Positions 1-6,500 of a DNA stretch of 32,112 nucleotides are shown piece after piece (within the stretch, counting starts at the first letter, position 1; each line of letters opens with the position of its first letter). This DNA is from Burkholderiales bacterium (GTDB lineage: Bacteria > Pseudomonadota > Gammaproteobacteria > Burkholderiales > Casimicrobiaceae). The notes under the pieces are model-generated. The model was given only the letters and a program-made list of their open reading frames with translations, was not told where the DNA came from and ran no database searches. The position numbers were made by a program, and so were the translations under genes. The stretch covers positions 1-32,112 of the forward strand of contig JAITBX010000002.1 in assembly GCA_031283405.1 (NCBI GenBank). Reading direction: 5' to 3'.

Positions 1-2
1 CG

Positions 3-101
3 ACAGACTACGGTCGCGGTCATCCCAACTACGGGCAACCCATCACGCACTGGATGCCCATCCCAAAACCGCCGGAGCCGGAAACAACAAACGCAGTGTA
101 G
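3..101 (+). CDS. C-terminal end of a DUF551-like phage protein (partial)
   Basis: The window opens inside an open frame that reads 32 residues to a TAG at 99-101. The readable part ends in ITHWMPIPKPPEPE, which resembles the conserved C-terminal THWMPLPEPP signature of the small DUF551 proteins common in prophages. The function of that family is unknown. The 5' end lies outside the window, so length and start cannot be judged. The stop codon lies inside the following tRNA gene (92-170), an unusually tight packing that fits a phage-derived element. The family call rests on one short motif. Confidence 0.55.
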   Translation, partial: TDYGRGHPNYGQPITHWMPIPKPPEPETTNAV

Positions 102-170
102 CTCAGATATTGGCAGAGCGTTGGGCTTCTAACCCAAAGGTCACAGGTTCAAATCCTGTCACTGCAACCA
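92..170 (+). tRNA. tRNA-Arg(UCU), carried by the integrated element
   Basis: A full cloverleaf can be drawn. The acceptor is 92-98 paired with 160-166 (six of seven pairs; the first, C92-A166, is mismatched). The D stem is GCTC/GAGC, the anticodon stem is TTGGG/CCCAA around loop CTTCTAA, the T arm is ACAGG-TTCAAAT-CCTGT, and CCA is encoded at 168-170. The anticodon TCT reads AGA, a codon rarely used in GC-rich proteobacteria. Phages and integrative elements often bring such a tRNA to support their own codon use. It lies inside the integrase-bearing element rather than at its border, so it is probably cargo and not the attachment site. Confidence 0.85.
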
Positions 171-193
171 ATTTTAATCGCAAAGAGAAAGCA

Positions 194-457
194 ATGAATA
201 AAGAAATTATCATCTTAAACACCACCGAAAGCCTTTTTGAAAGCGTCGCATCGGATGTTGTAACGTTCGCCTTTCTGGCGCTTTGTATCTGGTTCAGCTA
301 TGAAATGGGCGGCGGCTGGTGGACGTTTTTTACATGCACGATGTTTCTTATCTCGGTGTCGTCAAAACTCTTTTTGCACAAGCCACAGCAGACAAAACTC
401 AAATCGAAAAAAGAAGCCATCGCGTGGGCGAACTCGCTGCCGGATGACGCGCCATAA
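194..457 (+). CDS. Small membrane protein of the integrated element
   Basis: This 87-residue protein begins MNKEIIILNT 24 nt after the tRNA, with a purine-rich AAAGAGAAAG upstream of the ATG. Two hydrophobic segments are visible, roughly residues 19-35 (VVTFAFLALCIWF) and 41-58 (WWTFFTCTMFLISVSS), followed by a basic tail rich in Lys and Gln. This predicts a two-span inner-membrane protein. I do not recognise the family. A longer reading from position 110 runs through the tRNA and was rejected. The stop at 455-457 is one base before the ATG of the excisionase-like gene, so the two are probably co-translated. AT-rich codon use in the first third also sets it apart from the chromosomal genes. 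Confidence 0.6.
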   Translation: MNKEIIILNTTESLFESVASDVVTFAFLALCIWFSYEMGGGWWTFFTCTMFLISVSSKLFLHKPQQTKLKSKKEAIAWANSLPDDAP

Positions 458-458
458 A

Positions 459-746
459 ATGCCCCTTCGTTTTCTCACCATCGCCAAATTCTGCGCCGAA
501 TCCGGCTACACGGAGGATGCCGCGCGCACCAAAATGCGCGACGGCGTGTGGGCAGAGGGTGCGGTTTGGCGTAAAGCGCCCGATGGTAGAATACTGATCG
601 ACGTGGAGGGATACGAGACATGGGCACAGAGCGGAAGCACGACGGCGTTCGCGCCGCTTCGGAAACAACCATCGAGATCGACTTCTACTACGCGGGCGCC
701 CGCTGCCGCGAGCGTCTTAAAATTGTCCCCACGCCCGCTAACCTGA
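459..746 (+). CDS. Excisionase-like (Xis) DNA-binding protein
   Basis: This is a 95-residue protein. Residues 1-55 (FLTIAKFCAESGYTEDAART, then GVWAEGAVWRKAPDGRILID and a terminal YETWA) match the layout of phage excisionases of the winged-helix type. In those, a helix-turn-helix is followed by a 'GVW.EG..WR.APDGRI' wing. Such proteins bend attachment-site DNA and direct the integrase towards excision. The ATG is 1 nt after the stop of the preceding gene, so translation is probably coupled. The last ~42 residues overlap the integrase gene (from 620) and look like low-complexity read-through, so the functional part is likely the first half. The family call is by motif only. Confidence 0.65.
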   Translation: MPLRFLTIAKFCAESGYTEDAARTKMRDGVWAEGAVWRKAPDGRILIDVEGYETWAQSGSTTAFAPLRKQPSRSTSTTRAPAAASVLKLSPRPLT

Positions 747-1801
747 AACGCGCGGCGCAACACCGCGCCGCGATCCTCGCCGCCATTGAGAGCGGAACAT
801 TCGACTACCCGACCACCTTTCCGAACAGCAAACACGCCGCCCAATTCGCGTGGCAGCAAGACGACGTGCTGACCGTCACGGCGTGGCTCGAAACGTGGCT
901 GGCAAGAAAAGAGCGCGAACTCAAAGCCTCGACCATCGTCGGGTACACCAAAATCATCAATCGCGCCTTGATCCCCGCGCTGGGAAAAACGCCGCTCGCG
1001 TCGCTCACGCGCGGCGCCATCCGCCAGTTTGCCGCCGACTACGACGCCGGCAACAAACGCATCGGCAACATCCTCTCCGTCCTGCGCGCCGCACTCACCG
1101 ATGCCGCCGAAGAAGAACTGATCGAAACCAACCCGCTCGCCGGCTGGTCGTACCGGAAAAACGAACCGCCCAAAGAGCAAGACGACGTCGATCCGTTCAC
1201 CGCCGACGAACAAGCCGCCATCTTGGCCAAGCTCGACGGCCAAGTGCGCAACCTGATTCAATTTGCCTTCTGGACAGGGCTGCGCACCTCCGAACTCGTC
1301 GCCCTCGACTGGGGCGACATCGACTTCGCGCGCGGCGTCATCCGTGTTCGCCGCGCAAAAACCCAAGCGGCAAAAGCGCCAGAAACCACCAAGACCGTCA
1401 GCGGTCGCCGCGAAGTCAAAATCCTCGCCCCAGCGCTCGAAGCGCTCAACGGACAGAAGCCATTTACCTTTTTCAAAGGCGCGGAAGTATTCCAAAACCC
1501 GCGCACCGGCGAGCGCTGGATCGGTGACCAGCCCATCAGAGAAAACGCCTGGACACCGGCGCTTCGCCGCGCCGGCATCGCCTACCGCCGCCCCTACCAA
1601 ACACGCCACACCTACGCCTCCATGCTGCTTTCGGCGGGCGAGAATCCGATGTGGGTCGCCCAGCAAATGGGACACAAGGATTGGGGACTGATACGCAAAA
1701 TTTACGGACGCTTCATGCCCGACGCGACCCCGGAAGCCGGCAACAAAGCCGTCCAAACCTTCGCCGGACAAAGCAAAAAAACAGTGATAAAAACCGCCTG
1801 A
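620..1801 (+). CDS. int: Tyrosine site-specific integrase (phage type)
   Basis: This 393-residue tyrosine recombinase catalyses integration and excision of the element. Residues 1-70 resemble the DUF3596 arm-binding domain, about 85-170 form the SAM-like core-binding domain, and 190-370 are catalytic. The catalytic residues are intact: R222 (GLRTSEL), R329 in YQTRH (Tyr replaces the usual first His, as is common in this subgroup), H352 in MGHKDW, and nucleophile Y362 in IYGRF. The start is fixed by a strong GGAGGG at 605-610, nine bases before the ATG. The gene overlaps the excisionase by 127 nt and points at the 3' end of tRNA-Leu 103 bp away. This is the classic arrangement for an element inserted into a tRNA gene. 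It looks functional. Confidence 0.93.
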   Translation: MGTERKHDGVRAASETTIEIDFYYAGARCRERLKIVPTPANLKRAAQHRAAILAAIESGTFDYPTTFPNSKHAAQFAWQQDDVLTVTAWLETWLARKERELKASTIVGYTKIINRALIPALGKTPLASLTRGAIRQFAADYDAGNKRIGNILSVLRAALTDAAEEELIETNPLAGWSYRKNEPPKEQDDVDPFTADEQAAILAKLDGQVRNLIQFAFWTGLRTSELVALDWGDIDFARGVIRVRRAKTQAAKAPETTKTVSGRREVKILAPALEALNGQKPFTFFKGAEVFQNPRTGERWIGDQPIRENAWTPALRRAGIAYRRPYQTRHTYASMLLSAGENPMWVAQQMGHKDWGLIRKIYGRFMPDATPEAGNKAVQTFAGQSKKTVIKTA

Positions 1802-1824
1802 AAAAGCTGACCAAAAAGCTGACC
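1801..1824 (+). repeat. Two perfect tandem copies of a 12-mer beside the attachment site
   Basis: AAAAAGCTGACC occurs at 1801-1812 and again, exactly, at 1813-1824, starting at the integrase stop codon and 80 bp from the tRNA-Leu 3' end. Pairs of short direct repeats between an integrase gene and its tRNA target are typical of arm-type integrase binding sites. That role is inferred from position only. Confidence 0.6.
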
Positions 1825-1904
1825 ATGACACCCAAAACAGCCCAAATAAAAGCCGGCTTTTTGAAAAACGAAGTTTGTAACTTGTTGATTTTATTATAAA
1901 TTAC

Positions 1905-1950
1905 TGGTGCGAAAGGGGGGACTCGAACCCCCACGGGGGTTACCCGCTGG
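1905..1950. other. Probable attachment-site junction (tRNA-Leu 3' half)
   Basis: Integrases of this class cross over within the 3' part of tRNA genes. The junction between element and chromosome should therefore lie in the T arm or variable arm of tRNA-Leu. The matching duplicate that would mark the other end is not in the window, so the exact core cannot be set. Extent is approximate. Confidence 0.5.
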
Positions 1951-1990
1951 AACCTAAATCCAGTGCGTCTACCAATTCCGCCACTTTCGC
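1905..1990 (-). tRNA. tRNA-Leu(UAG)
   Basis: Read on the minus strand, this is an 86-nt class II tRNA with a long variable arm. The acceptor GCGAAAG pairs with CTTTCGC, the anticodon stem-loop is CTGGA-TTTAGGT-TCCAG (anticodon TAG), the T arm is GGGGG-TTCGAGT-CCCCC, and CCA is encoded at 1905-1907. It decodes CUA and CUG-type leucine codons. Its 3' end faces the integrase gene, so this is the tRNA into which the element at 1-1904 appears to have inserted. The gene is complete, so the element restored its 3' end. Confidence 0.95.
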
Positions 1991-2038
1991 AGCCTCTTTC
2001 AGCCGCCACCTCGGCAGCCCGCCTCGGCGAAGTTGATA

Positions 2039-2044
2039 AGTATA
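2039..2044 (-). promoter_or_regulatory. Candidate extended -10 for tRNA-Leu
   Basis: On the minus strand TGATATACT gives a TATACT -10 with an upstream TG, about 49 bases before the tRNA 5' end. No good -35 is visible. Weak support. Confidence 0.3.
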
Positions 2045-2137
2045 TCACCATCCATTTTGGCGTCTGCAGGCCAACCCACCGCTTTCCCGATGACATGATG
2101 GTAAAATCCTGCCGATGATCCCTGATTCCTGACCCCC

Positions 2138-2902
2138 ATGCGCACCACCGCCCTTCTCATCAGCCTGATCGGTACACTCTTCTTCGGCGGCGTGGTCGTG
2201 CTGTCTTGGGTTGCGCCGTTGCAGATTGAGCGCGCCGCGCGCTCATTGGTTCGCATCGAGATCGAACATCAAGTAGGCGAAAAAATCGACACCTTGTCCA
2301 ACACGCGAATCGCCGGCTTGGCGCAACGCCTGCTGGAGAAAACCGGCGTTGACCTTGAACAAACGAAGCAGGTTTTGCACGACGAAGCGCCGCGCCGCAT
2401 CGCCGACGCCATTGCCGATATGCTCGACACCGATTGTGAATGCCGCCAGCGGCTACGCATGTATCTGGAAGCGGGCTACTCCGCGCGCTTGAATTTGCTG
2501 ACCGAAGCACAAGACAAATTGCGCGTCTGGATCGAATCGGCTTACGCCAAAGTCACCCAAAGTCTGATGCGCGAACTGCGCATCGTATGCTTGTCCAACG
2601 CCTGCGCGTTCGCCTTGCTGGGTGTCGTCACCCTTGTGCGACGACGCGCTACATGGCAACTCGCGCTGCCTGCCCTCGTTTTAGTCGGCGCCGTATTCAT
2701 CACCACCGGCCTGTATCTGTTCAACCAGAATTGGCTGCACACCATCGTGTTCGGCACTTATGTCGGCTGGGCTTATTCTTTCTACCTGGGCGGCGTGGTA
2801 TTGCTGCTGGCCGACATCGCCTTCAACCGCGCGCGAGTGTGCACCAGCGTTGTGAATACGGTTCTCAATGCGCTCGGATCAGCGACGCTGACGCCGTGTT
2901 AG
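2138..2902 (+). CDS. Unrecognised inner-membrane protein
   Basis: This is a 254-residue protein. Residues 5-27 form an N-terminal membrane segment. Residues 30-145 are a largely helical, charged region with a Cys pair in TDCECRQR (about 99-101), and three further hydrophobic segments follow at about 147-167, 172-193 and 199-228. The topology suggests a hairpin protein with a ~115-residue periplasmic domain between the first and second spans. I cannot name a family or function. No clear ribosome binding site precedes the ATG; the 20 bases before it are one copy of the GATCCCTGATTCCTGA repeat motif. The gene stands alone between tRNA-Leu and a repeat-rich gap. The ORF has normal codon use and no competing frame of comparable quality, so it is probably real. 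Confidence 0.7.
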   Translation: MRTTALLISLIGTLFFGGVVVLSWVAPLQIERAARSLVRIEIEHQVGEKIDTLSNTRIAGLAQRLLEKTGVDLEQTKQVLHDEAPRRIADAIADMLDTDCECRQRLRMYLEAGYSARLNLLTEAQDKLRVWIESAYAKVTQSLMRELRIVCLSNACAFALLGVVTLVRRRATWQLALPALVLVGAVFITTGLYLFNQNWLHTIVFGTYVGWAYSFYLGGVVLLLADIAFNRARVCTSVVNTVLNALGSATLTPC

Positions 2903-2925
2903 TGCGGGCGGGTTGCGGGTTTGCA

Positions 2926-2947
2926 GAGACAAGGCAGGCCTTGCCTC
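2926..2947. repeat. Palindrome of the AGACAAGGC family, copy 1
   Basis: GAGACAAGGC-AG-GCCTTGCCTC is a near-perfect inverted repeat (9 of 10 pairs). It shares its core with the hairpin at 3493-3518, so both belong to one dispersed family. Confidence 0.7.
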
Positions 2948-3208
2948 TACATAGTCCGCCCTGAACAATTCAAATTCTCCCATGAAGAAAGCTGTCTTTC
3001 AGCCTAAAAAAGCCTTGCAAAATTTGCAGGAAATGGTCAAACAACCTTCAATAATCCTGCAAATACAGACGAGGTTTCAATGGTTCCGAAAACGCCGGAA
3101 AGAGAGAAAGACCTCATTCACTACCCCTTGCGGGAACACATCAACCTGAAACACCCGTTGGTGAGCTTGGCTGCCCCGGTTTTGATGCCGCCTTGCACCC
3201 ATCCCAAC

Positions 3209-3227
3209 CTTCCCCCAGCGGGGGAAG
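3209..3227. repeat. Short CCTTCCCCC hairpin, copy 1
   Basis: CCTTCCCCC and GGGGGAAGG flank a short loop. The left flank (CCCAACCTTCCCCC) recurs at 27665-27678, inside the element between rseB and mucD. Confidence 0.6.
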
Positions 3228-3233
3228 GAGCAG

Positions 3234-3317
3234 GTCGTCATCCTGCGCGAAGTGTCGCAGGACGCAGAATCCATGTCTCCCTTTTCTGGATTCTGCGACT
3301 TCGCTCAGAATGACGAC
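3234..3317. repeat. 84-bp inverted-repeat element
   Basis: The element starts GTCGTCATCCTGCGCGAAGT and ends with the inverted form (TTCGCTCAGAATGACGAC). GCAGAATCCA and TGGATTCTGC lie on either side of the centre. The arms pair over about 30 bases with a small insertion in the left arm. It is a mobile-looking palindromic repeat with no coding capacity. Confidence 0.75.
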
Positions 3318-3492
3318 AATAAAACAGATAAGTTGTGGAGCGCCGAGGGCGGCGTCCCCTACAAAAGCGGACGGGTTTGAAAGCCGCCCTTACACTCTCC
3401 TCCCGCACATAAACGTAGCGGTCGGCACAAAAATTTACGCCACAGGCTTTGATGCCTAAGAGGCAGCACGGCACCCAGCCGCCTGACACCTA

Positions 3493-3518
3493 TAAAGACA
3501 AGGCAGACCTTGTCTTTA
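3493..3518 (-). terminator. Hairpin terminator after metY (copy 2 of the AGACAAGGC palindrome)
   Basis: A perfect 11-bp stem (TAAAGACAAGG/CCTTGTCTTTA) with a 4-nt loop begins 3 bases beyond the metY stop. The 3' arm ends in CTTTA but no long U-run follows, so it may act as a weak terminator or only as an mRNA-protecting hairpin. Confidence 0.5.
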
Positions 3519-3521
3519 CGT

Positions 3522-4796
3522 TCACACCGCCGCTTTCAACGCCTGATCGATGTCCGCCAGAATGTCGTCGATGTGTTCGATGCCGATCGACAATCGAATC
3601 ATTTCCGGTCGCACGCCGGCAGAGAGTTGCTCCTTGGGCGATAGCTGCCGATGCGTCGTTGAGGCCGGATGACACGCCAACGATTTGGCGTCGCCGATGT
3701 TGACCAGCCGCACCACGAGTTTCAGCGCGTCGATGAAACGTCCGCCTGCCGCCACGCCGCCCTTGATTCCGAACGATAGCAAGCCGGAGGCGCGCCCGCC
3801 GAAATATTTTTTTATCAGCGGTTGATCGGCGTGATTCGCCAGTCCCGCATATTCGACCCATTCGACCGCCGGATGTTTTTGCAAATACTGCGCCACCGCC
3901 AGCGCATTCTCGCAAGTCCGATCCATTCGTAACGCCAGCGTCTCGACGCCTTGCAGAATCAAAAAAGCGTTGAACGGCGACAGTGCCGCGCCCATGCTGC
4001 GCAACATGACGCAGCGCGTCCGAGCAACATACGCCGCCGCGCCGAACAATTCGGTGAACACCACGCCGTGATAGCTGGCATCCGGCGTGCTGAGTTGCGG
4101 AAAACGGTCAACATGTTTTTTCCACGGAAAGCGGCCGCTGTCGATCACCGCGCCGGCGATGGTCGTGCCGTGACCGCCGATGTATTTGGTGAGCGAATGC
4201 ACAACGATATCGGCGCCATGTTCGATCGGCCGGCACAGCATCGGCGACGACACCGTGTTGTCAACGATCAGCGGCACGCCGACCGCGTGCGCTTCTTTCG
4301 CAAACGCGCCAAGATCGACAATATTGCCGAGCGGATTGCCGATACTTTCGCAATACACCGCTTTCGTTTTCGCGTCGGCGAGTTTCGCAACATCCGCCGG
4401 TTTGCGATGATCGACGAAACGCACTTCGATGCCGAGTTGCGGCAACGTATGCGCAAACAAATTGTAAGTGCCTCCATAGAGTGTGCTGGTAGCGATGATG
4501 TTGTCGCCCGCTTGGGCAATCGTCTGAATCGCGTAAGTGATCGCCGCCATGCCGGAAGCCAGCGCCAGCGCCGCCACGCCGCCTTCGAGCGCCGCCAGAC
4601 GTTGTTCCAGCACATCGTTGGTCGGATTCATGATTCGCGTGTAGATATTGCCGGGCACCGCCAGATTGAACAAATCGGCGCCATGCTGCGTGTTATCAAA
4701 CGCATAACTGCTGGTCTGATAAATCGGCACAGCCACCGACTTGGTGGTGGGGTCGGGCTGATAACCGGCGTGAACGACAATAGTTTCGAGTTTCAT
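3522..4796 (-). CDS. metY: O-acetylhomoserine sulfhydrylase
   Basis: This 424-residue PLP enzyme of the Cys/Met metabolism family converts O-acetylhomoserine and sulfide (or methanethiol) to homocysteine (or methionine). The N-terminus LETIVVHAGYQPDPTTKS and the YQTSSYAFDN stretch are characteristic of MetY rather than MetB or MetC, and its ~425-residue length also fits MetY. The Schiff-base lysine is K204 in HSLTKYIGGHG. YTRIMNPT and the C-terminal RLSIGIEHIDDI are present. The ATG follows AAGGA by six bases. The gene is monocistronic: a good sigma-70-type promoter lies directly upstream (4827-4855) and a hairpin directly downstream. Confidence in the family is high; preference for O-acetyl over O-succinyl homoserine is inferred from family resemblance. 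Confidence 0.95.
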   Translation of the reverse strand: MKLETIVVHAGYQPDPTTKSVAVPIYQTSSYAFDNTQHGADLFNLAVPGNIYTRIMNPTNDVLEQRLAALEGGVAALALASGMAAITYAIQTIAQAGDNIIATSTLYGGTYNLFAHTLPQLGIEVRFVDHRKPADVAKLADAKTKAVYCESIGNPLGNIVDLGAFAKEAHAVGVPLIVDNTVSSPMLCRPIEHGADIVVHSLTKYIGGHGTTIAGAVIDSGRFPWKKHVDRFPQLSTPDASYHGVVFTELFGAAAYVARTRCVMLRSMGAALSPFNAFLILQGVETLALRMDRTCENALAVAQYLQKHPAVEWVEYAGLANHADQPLIKKYFGGRASGLLSFGIKGGVAAGGRFIDALKLVVRLVNIGDAKSLACHPASTTHRQLSPKEQLSAGVRPEMIRLSIGIEHIDDILADIDQALKAAV

Positions 4797-4826
4797 GAGT
4801 GTTCCTTGAATGGCCTGAATTGTTGC

Positions 4827-4855
4827 ATGTTAAATGTTAGAAATGAAAGTGTAAA
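4827..4855 (-). promoter_or_regulatory. Promoter of metY
   Basis: On the minus strand TTTACA (4855-4850), a 17-base spacer and TAACAT (4832-4827) form a near-consensus sigma-70 promoter about 30 bases upstream of the ATG. It lies in the 63-bp gap between pgi and metY, so metY need not depend on transcription from pgi. Confidence 0.65.
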
Positions 4856-4859
4856 CTGT

Positions 4860-6500
4860 TCAGGAGTCAGATGTAGGGGCGACCTGTGGTCGCCCGCTCA
4901 TGAACGGGGATTCATGATTTGAAGATTGACTCCTGATACCCACCACATAATCCAGTTGCTGCCGCGTCGCCGCATCGGTGTCCGGCGGCAAGGGCTGATT
5001 CTGCTCCAGCGCCGCCCGCAACGGTTGCGCCAGTTGCTTGCCGATTTCAACGCCGAATTGGTCGAACGGATTGATGCCGTAGAGTACGCCTTCGATAAAG
5101 GTTCGATGCTCGTACAACGCCAGCAGCGCGCCCAGTTGCCAAGCGTCGAGCTTCGGCAACATCAGCATCGTCGATGCCACGTTGCCGGGGCAAAAGCGCA
5201 CATCGTTCGGCGCCTTTCCTTCACTGCCGCGCATCAACGCTTGCGCTTGCGCCAGAGCGTTTGCCGCCAATCCAGAGCGCGACATTTCTCCGGTCAGCGC
5301 CGGCACGATGAATTCAACAGTCGCCGTGTGCGTTCCCTGATGCAGCCATTGAAAAAAAGCGTGTTGACTGTCGGTTCCGATGCCGCCCCACACCGCTGTG
5401 GTCGTCGGCGTTTCGACAATCTCGCCGTCCCAGCGCACGCGCTTGCCGTTGCTTTCCATCAGGAGTTGTTGCAGATACATCGGCAACAAACGCAGCGCTT
5501 CCGCATACGGCGCGATCACCCGCTCGCGCCGTTGCAAAAAACAAGTGTTCCACCAATCGATCAGCGCCAGCGTGACCGGCACATTATCGGTCAACGGCGC
5601 TTCGCGGAAATGGCGATCCATCGCCGCCGCACCGTTCAACAACTGTTCAAATATTGGCCAGCCTGATTGAATCGCCAACGTGACGCCCACCGCCGACCAC
5701 AATGAAAAACGGCCGCCGACCCAATCCCAAAACGGCAGAATCTGCGCTTCCGGCACGCCGAAAGCGTGCGCCGCTTCGCTGTTCGCCGTCACGGCGATGA
5801 AGTGACGTTGGCTCTGTTGCGCCACACATTTGTCTTTCAACAACCACGCTTGCGCCGCGCGCGCGTTCGCCAGCGTTTCTTCCGTCGTAAATGTTTTTGA
5901 AACAACGACGAACAACGTCGTTGCCGGATCGAGTCCGTGCAAAGCGCGACGCAACGCTTCGGGATCGAGGTTGGCGACGAAGCGCACATCGAAATCATCA
6001 GACGCCCACAACGCATCGCACGCCAGGCGCGGGCCGAGCAGCGAGCCGCCGATGCCGATGTGAACGACGGCACGAATGGCTTGCCCGTCTGCGCCGAGAT
6101 AATGGCCGCTGCGCAGCGCTTCCGTCAACTTGCGCATCGCCGTTTGCGCGGCACGAATATCGGTGATCACGTTGCGGCGTTCCTCGGATTTTCCCACCGT
6201 CAACGGCATGTCGTCGCGCTGCCGCAGCGCCGTATGCAATGCCGAGCGATCTTCGGACACATTCAATTTTTCACCGGCGAAGAGCGCCGCGATCCAGCGC
6301 CGCAAATCGAGCGCTTCGGCATGAGCGCGTAACGACGTCAGCGTTTCGGTCGTGACATGCTGGCGGGACATATCGACGCGCCAGCCTTCCCAATTCAGCG
6401 CCAGCGTTTGCGCGCGCGCTCGATCGGCGGTAAACGCCTTGCGCAAATCGAAAGAGCGAAAGGTTCGCGCCTGCTCTTGCAAGGTTTCAACTGTGTTCAT
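4860..6500 (-). CDS. pgi: Glucose-6-phosphate isomerase, with repeat-derived C-terminal tail
   Basis: This 546-residue protein interconverts glucose 6-phosphate and fructose 6-phosphate in glycolysis and gluconeogenesis. Family landmarks are in order: HIGIGGSLLGPRLA (sugar-phosphate binding), VVSKTFTTEETLANA, the signature around WVGGRFSLWSAVG, the catalytic segment GTDSQHAFFQWLHQGT, and FGVEIGKQLA with the conserved Lys near the C-terminus. The ATG lies inside the end of znuA (14-nt overlap), so the two are co-transcribed. The final ~25 residues (after LDYVVG) are encoded entirely by the 75-bp palindromic repeat at 4861-4935, and the TGA is in its terminal repeat. The tail is probably recent and unstructured. 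Enzyme identity is secure. Confidence 0.96.
   Translation of the reverse strand: MNTVETLQEQARTFRSFDLRKAFTADRARAQTLALNWEGWRVDMSRQHVTTETLTSLRAHAEALDLRRWIAALFAGEKLNVSEDRSALHTALRQRDDMPLTVGKSEERRNVITDIRAAQTAMRKLTEALRSGHYLGADGQAIRAVVHIGIGGSLLGPRLACDALWASDDFDVRFVANLDPEALRRALHGLDPATTLFVVVSKTFTTEETLANARAAQAWLLKDKCVAQQSQRHFIAVTANSEAAHAFGVPEAQILPFWDWVGGRFSLWSAVGVTLAIQSGWPIFEQLLNGAAAMDRHFREAPLTDNVPVTLALIDWWNTCFLQRRERVIAPYAEALRLLPMYLQQLLMESNGKRVRWDGEIVETPTTTAVWGGIGTDSQHAFFQWLHQGTHTATVEFIVPALTGEMSRSGLAANALAQAQALMRGSEGKAPNDVRFCPGNVASTMLMLPKLDAWQLGALLALYEHRTFIEGVLYGINPFDQFGVEIGKQLAQPLRAALEQNQPLPPDTDAATRQQLDYVVGIRSQSSNHESPFMSGRPQVAPTSDS
4861..4935. repeat. 75-bp inverted-repeat element at the 3' end of pgi
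   Basis: CAGGAGTCA (4861-4869) and TGACTCCTG (4927-4935) are perfect 9-bp inverted ends. The interior holds the palindrome GGGGCGACCTGTGGTCGCCC, which recurs at 18273-18292. The element lies inside the pgi reading frame and provides its stop codon. Confidence 0.7.

Larger units (their letters stand above)
2903..3521. other. Gene-free, repeat-dense intergenic stretch
   Basis: No credible gene is seen in these 619 bp. Several unrelated palindromic repeats sit side by side: a GAGACAAGGC hairpin (2926-2947), a G/C hairpin (3209-3227), an 84-bp inverted-repeat element (3234-3317), a GGAGCGCCGAGGGCGGCG block near 3337, and a second copy of the first hairpin (3493-3518). Short ORFs here are only frames opened by the repeats. 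Confidence 0.7.

Noticed and set aside
110..193. In-frame extension of the small membrane protein beginning MAERWASNPKVTGSNPVTATN
   Set aside because: This peptide is the translation of the tRNA-Arg gene; the true start is the ATG at 194.
506..1831. 441-codon minus-strand frame opposite the integrase
   Set aside because: It mirrors the codon bias of the intact integrase on the plus strand and has no recognisable motifs.
1848..1862. AAAAGCCGGCTTTTT as a terminator after the integrase
   Set aside because: The palindrome has no loop and a very short stem; not convincing as an intrinsic terminator.
3951..4922. 323-codon plus-strand frame opposite metY
   Set aside because: Arg/His-rich shadow of metY with no domain.
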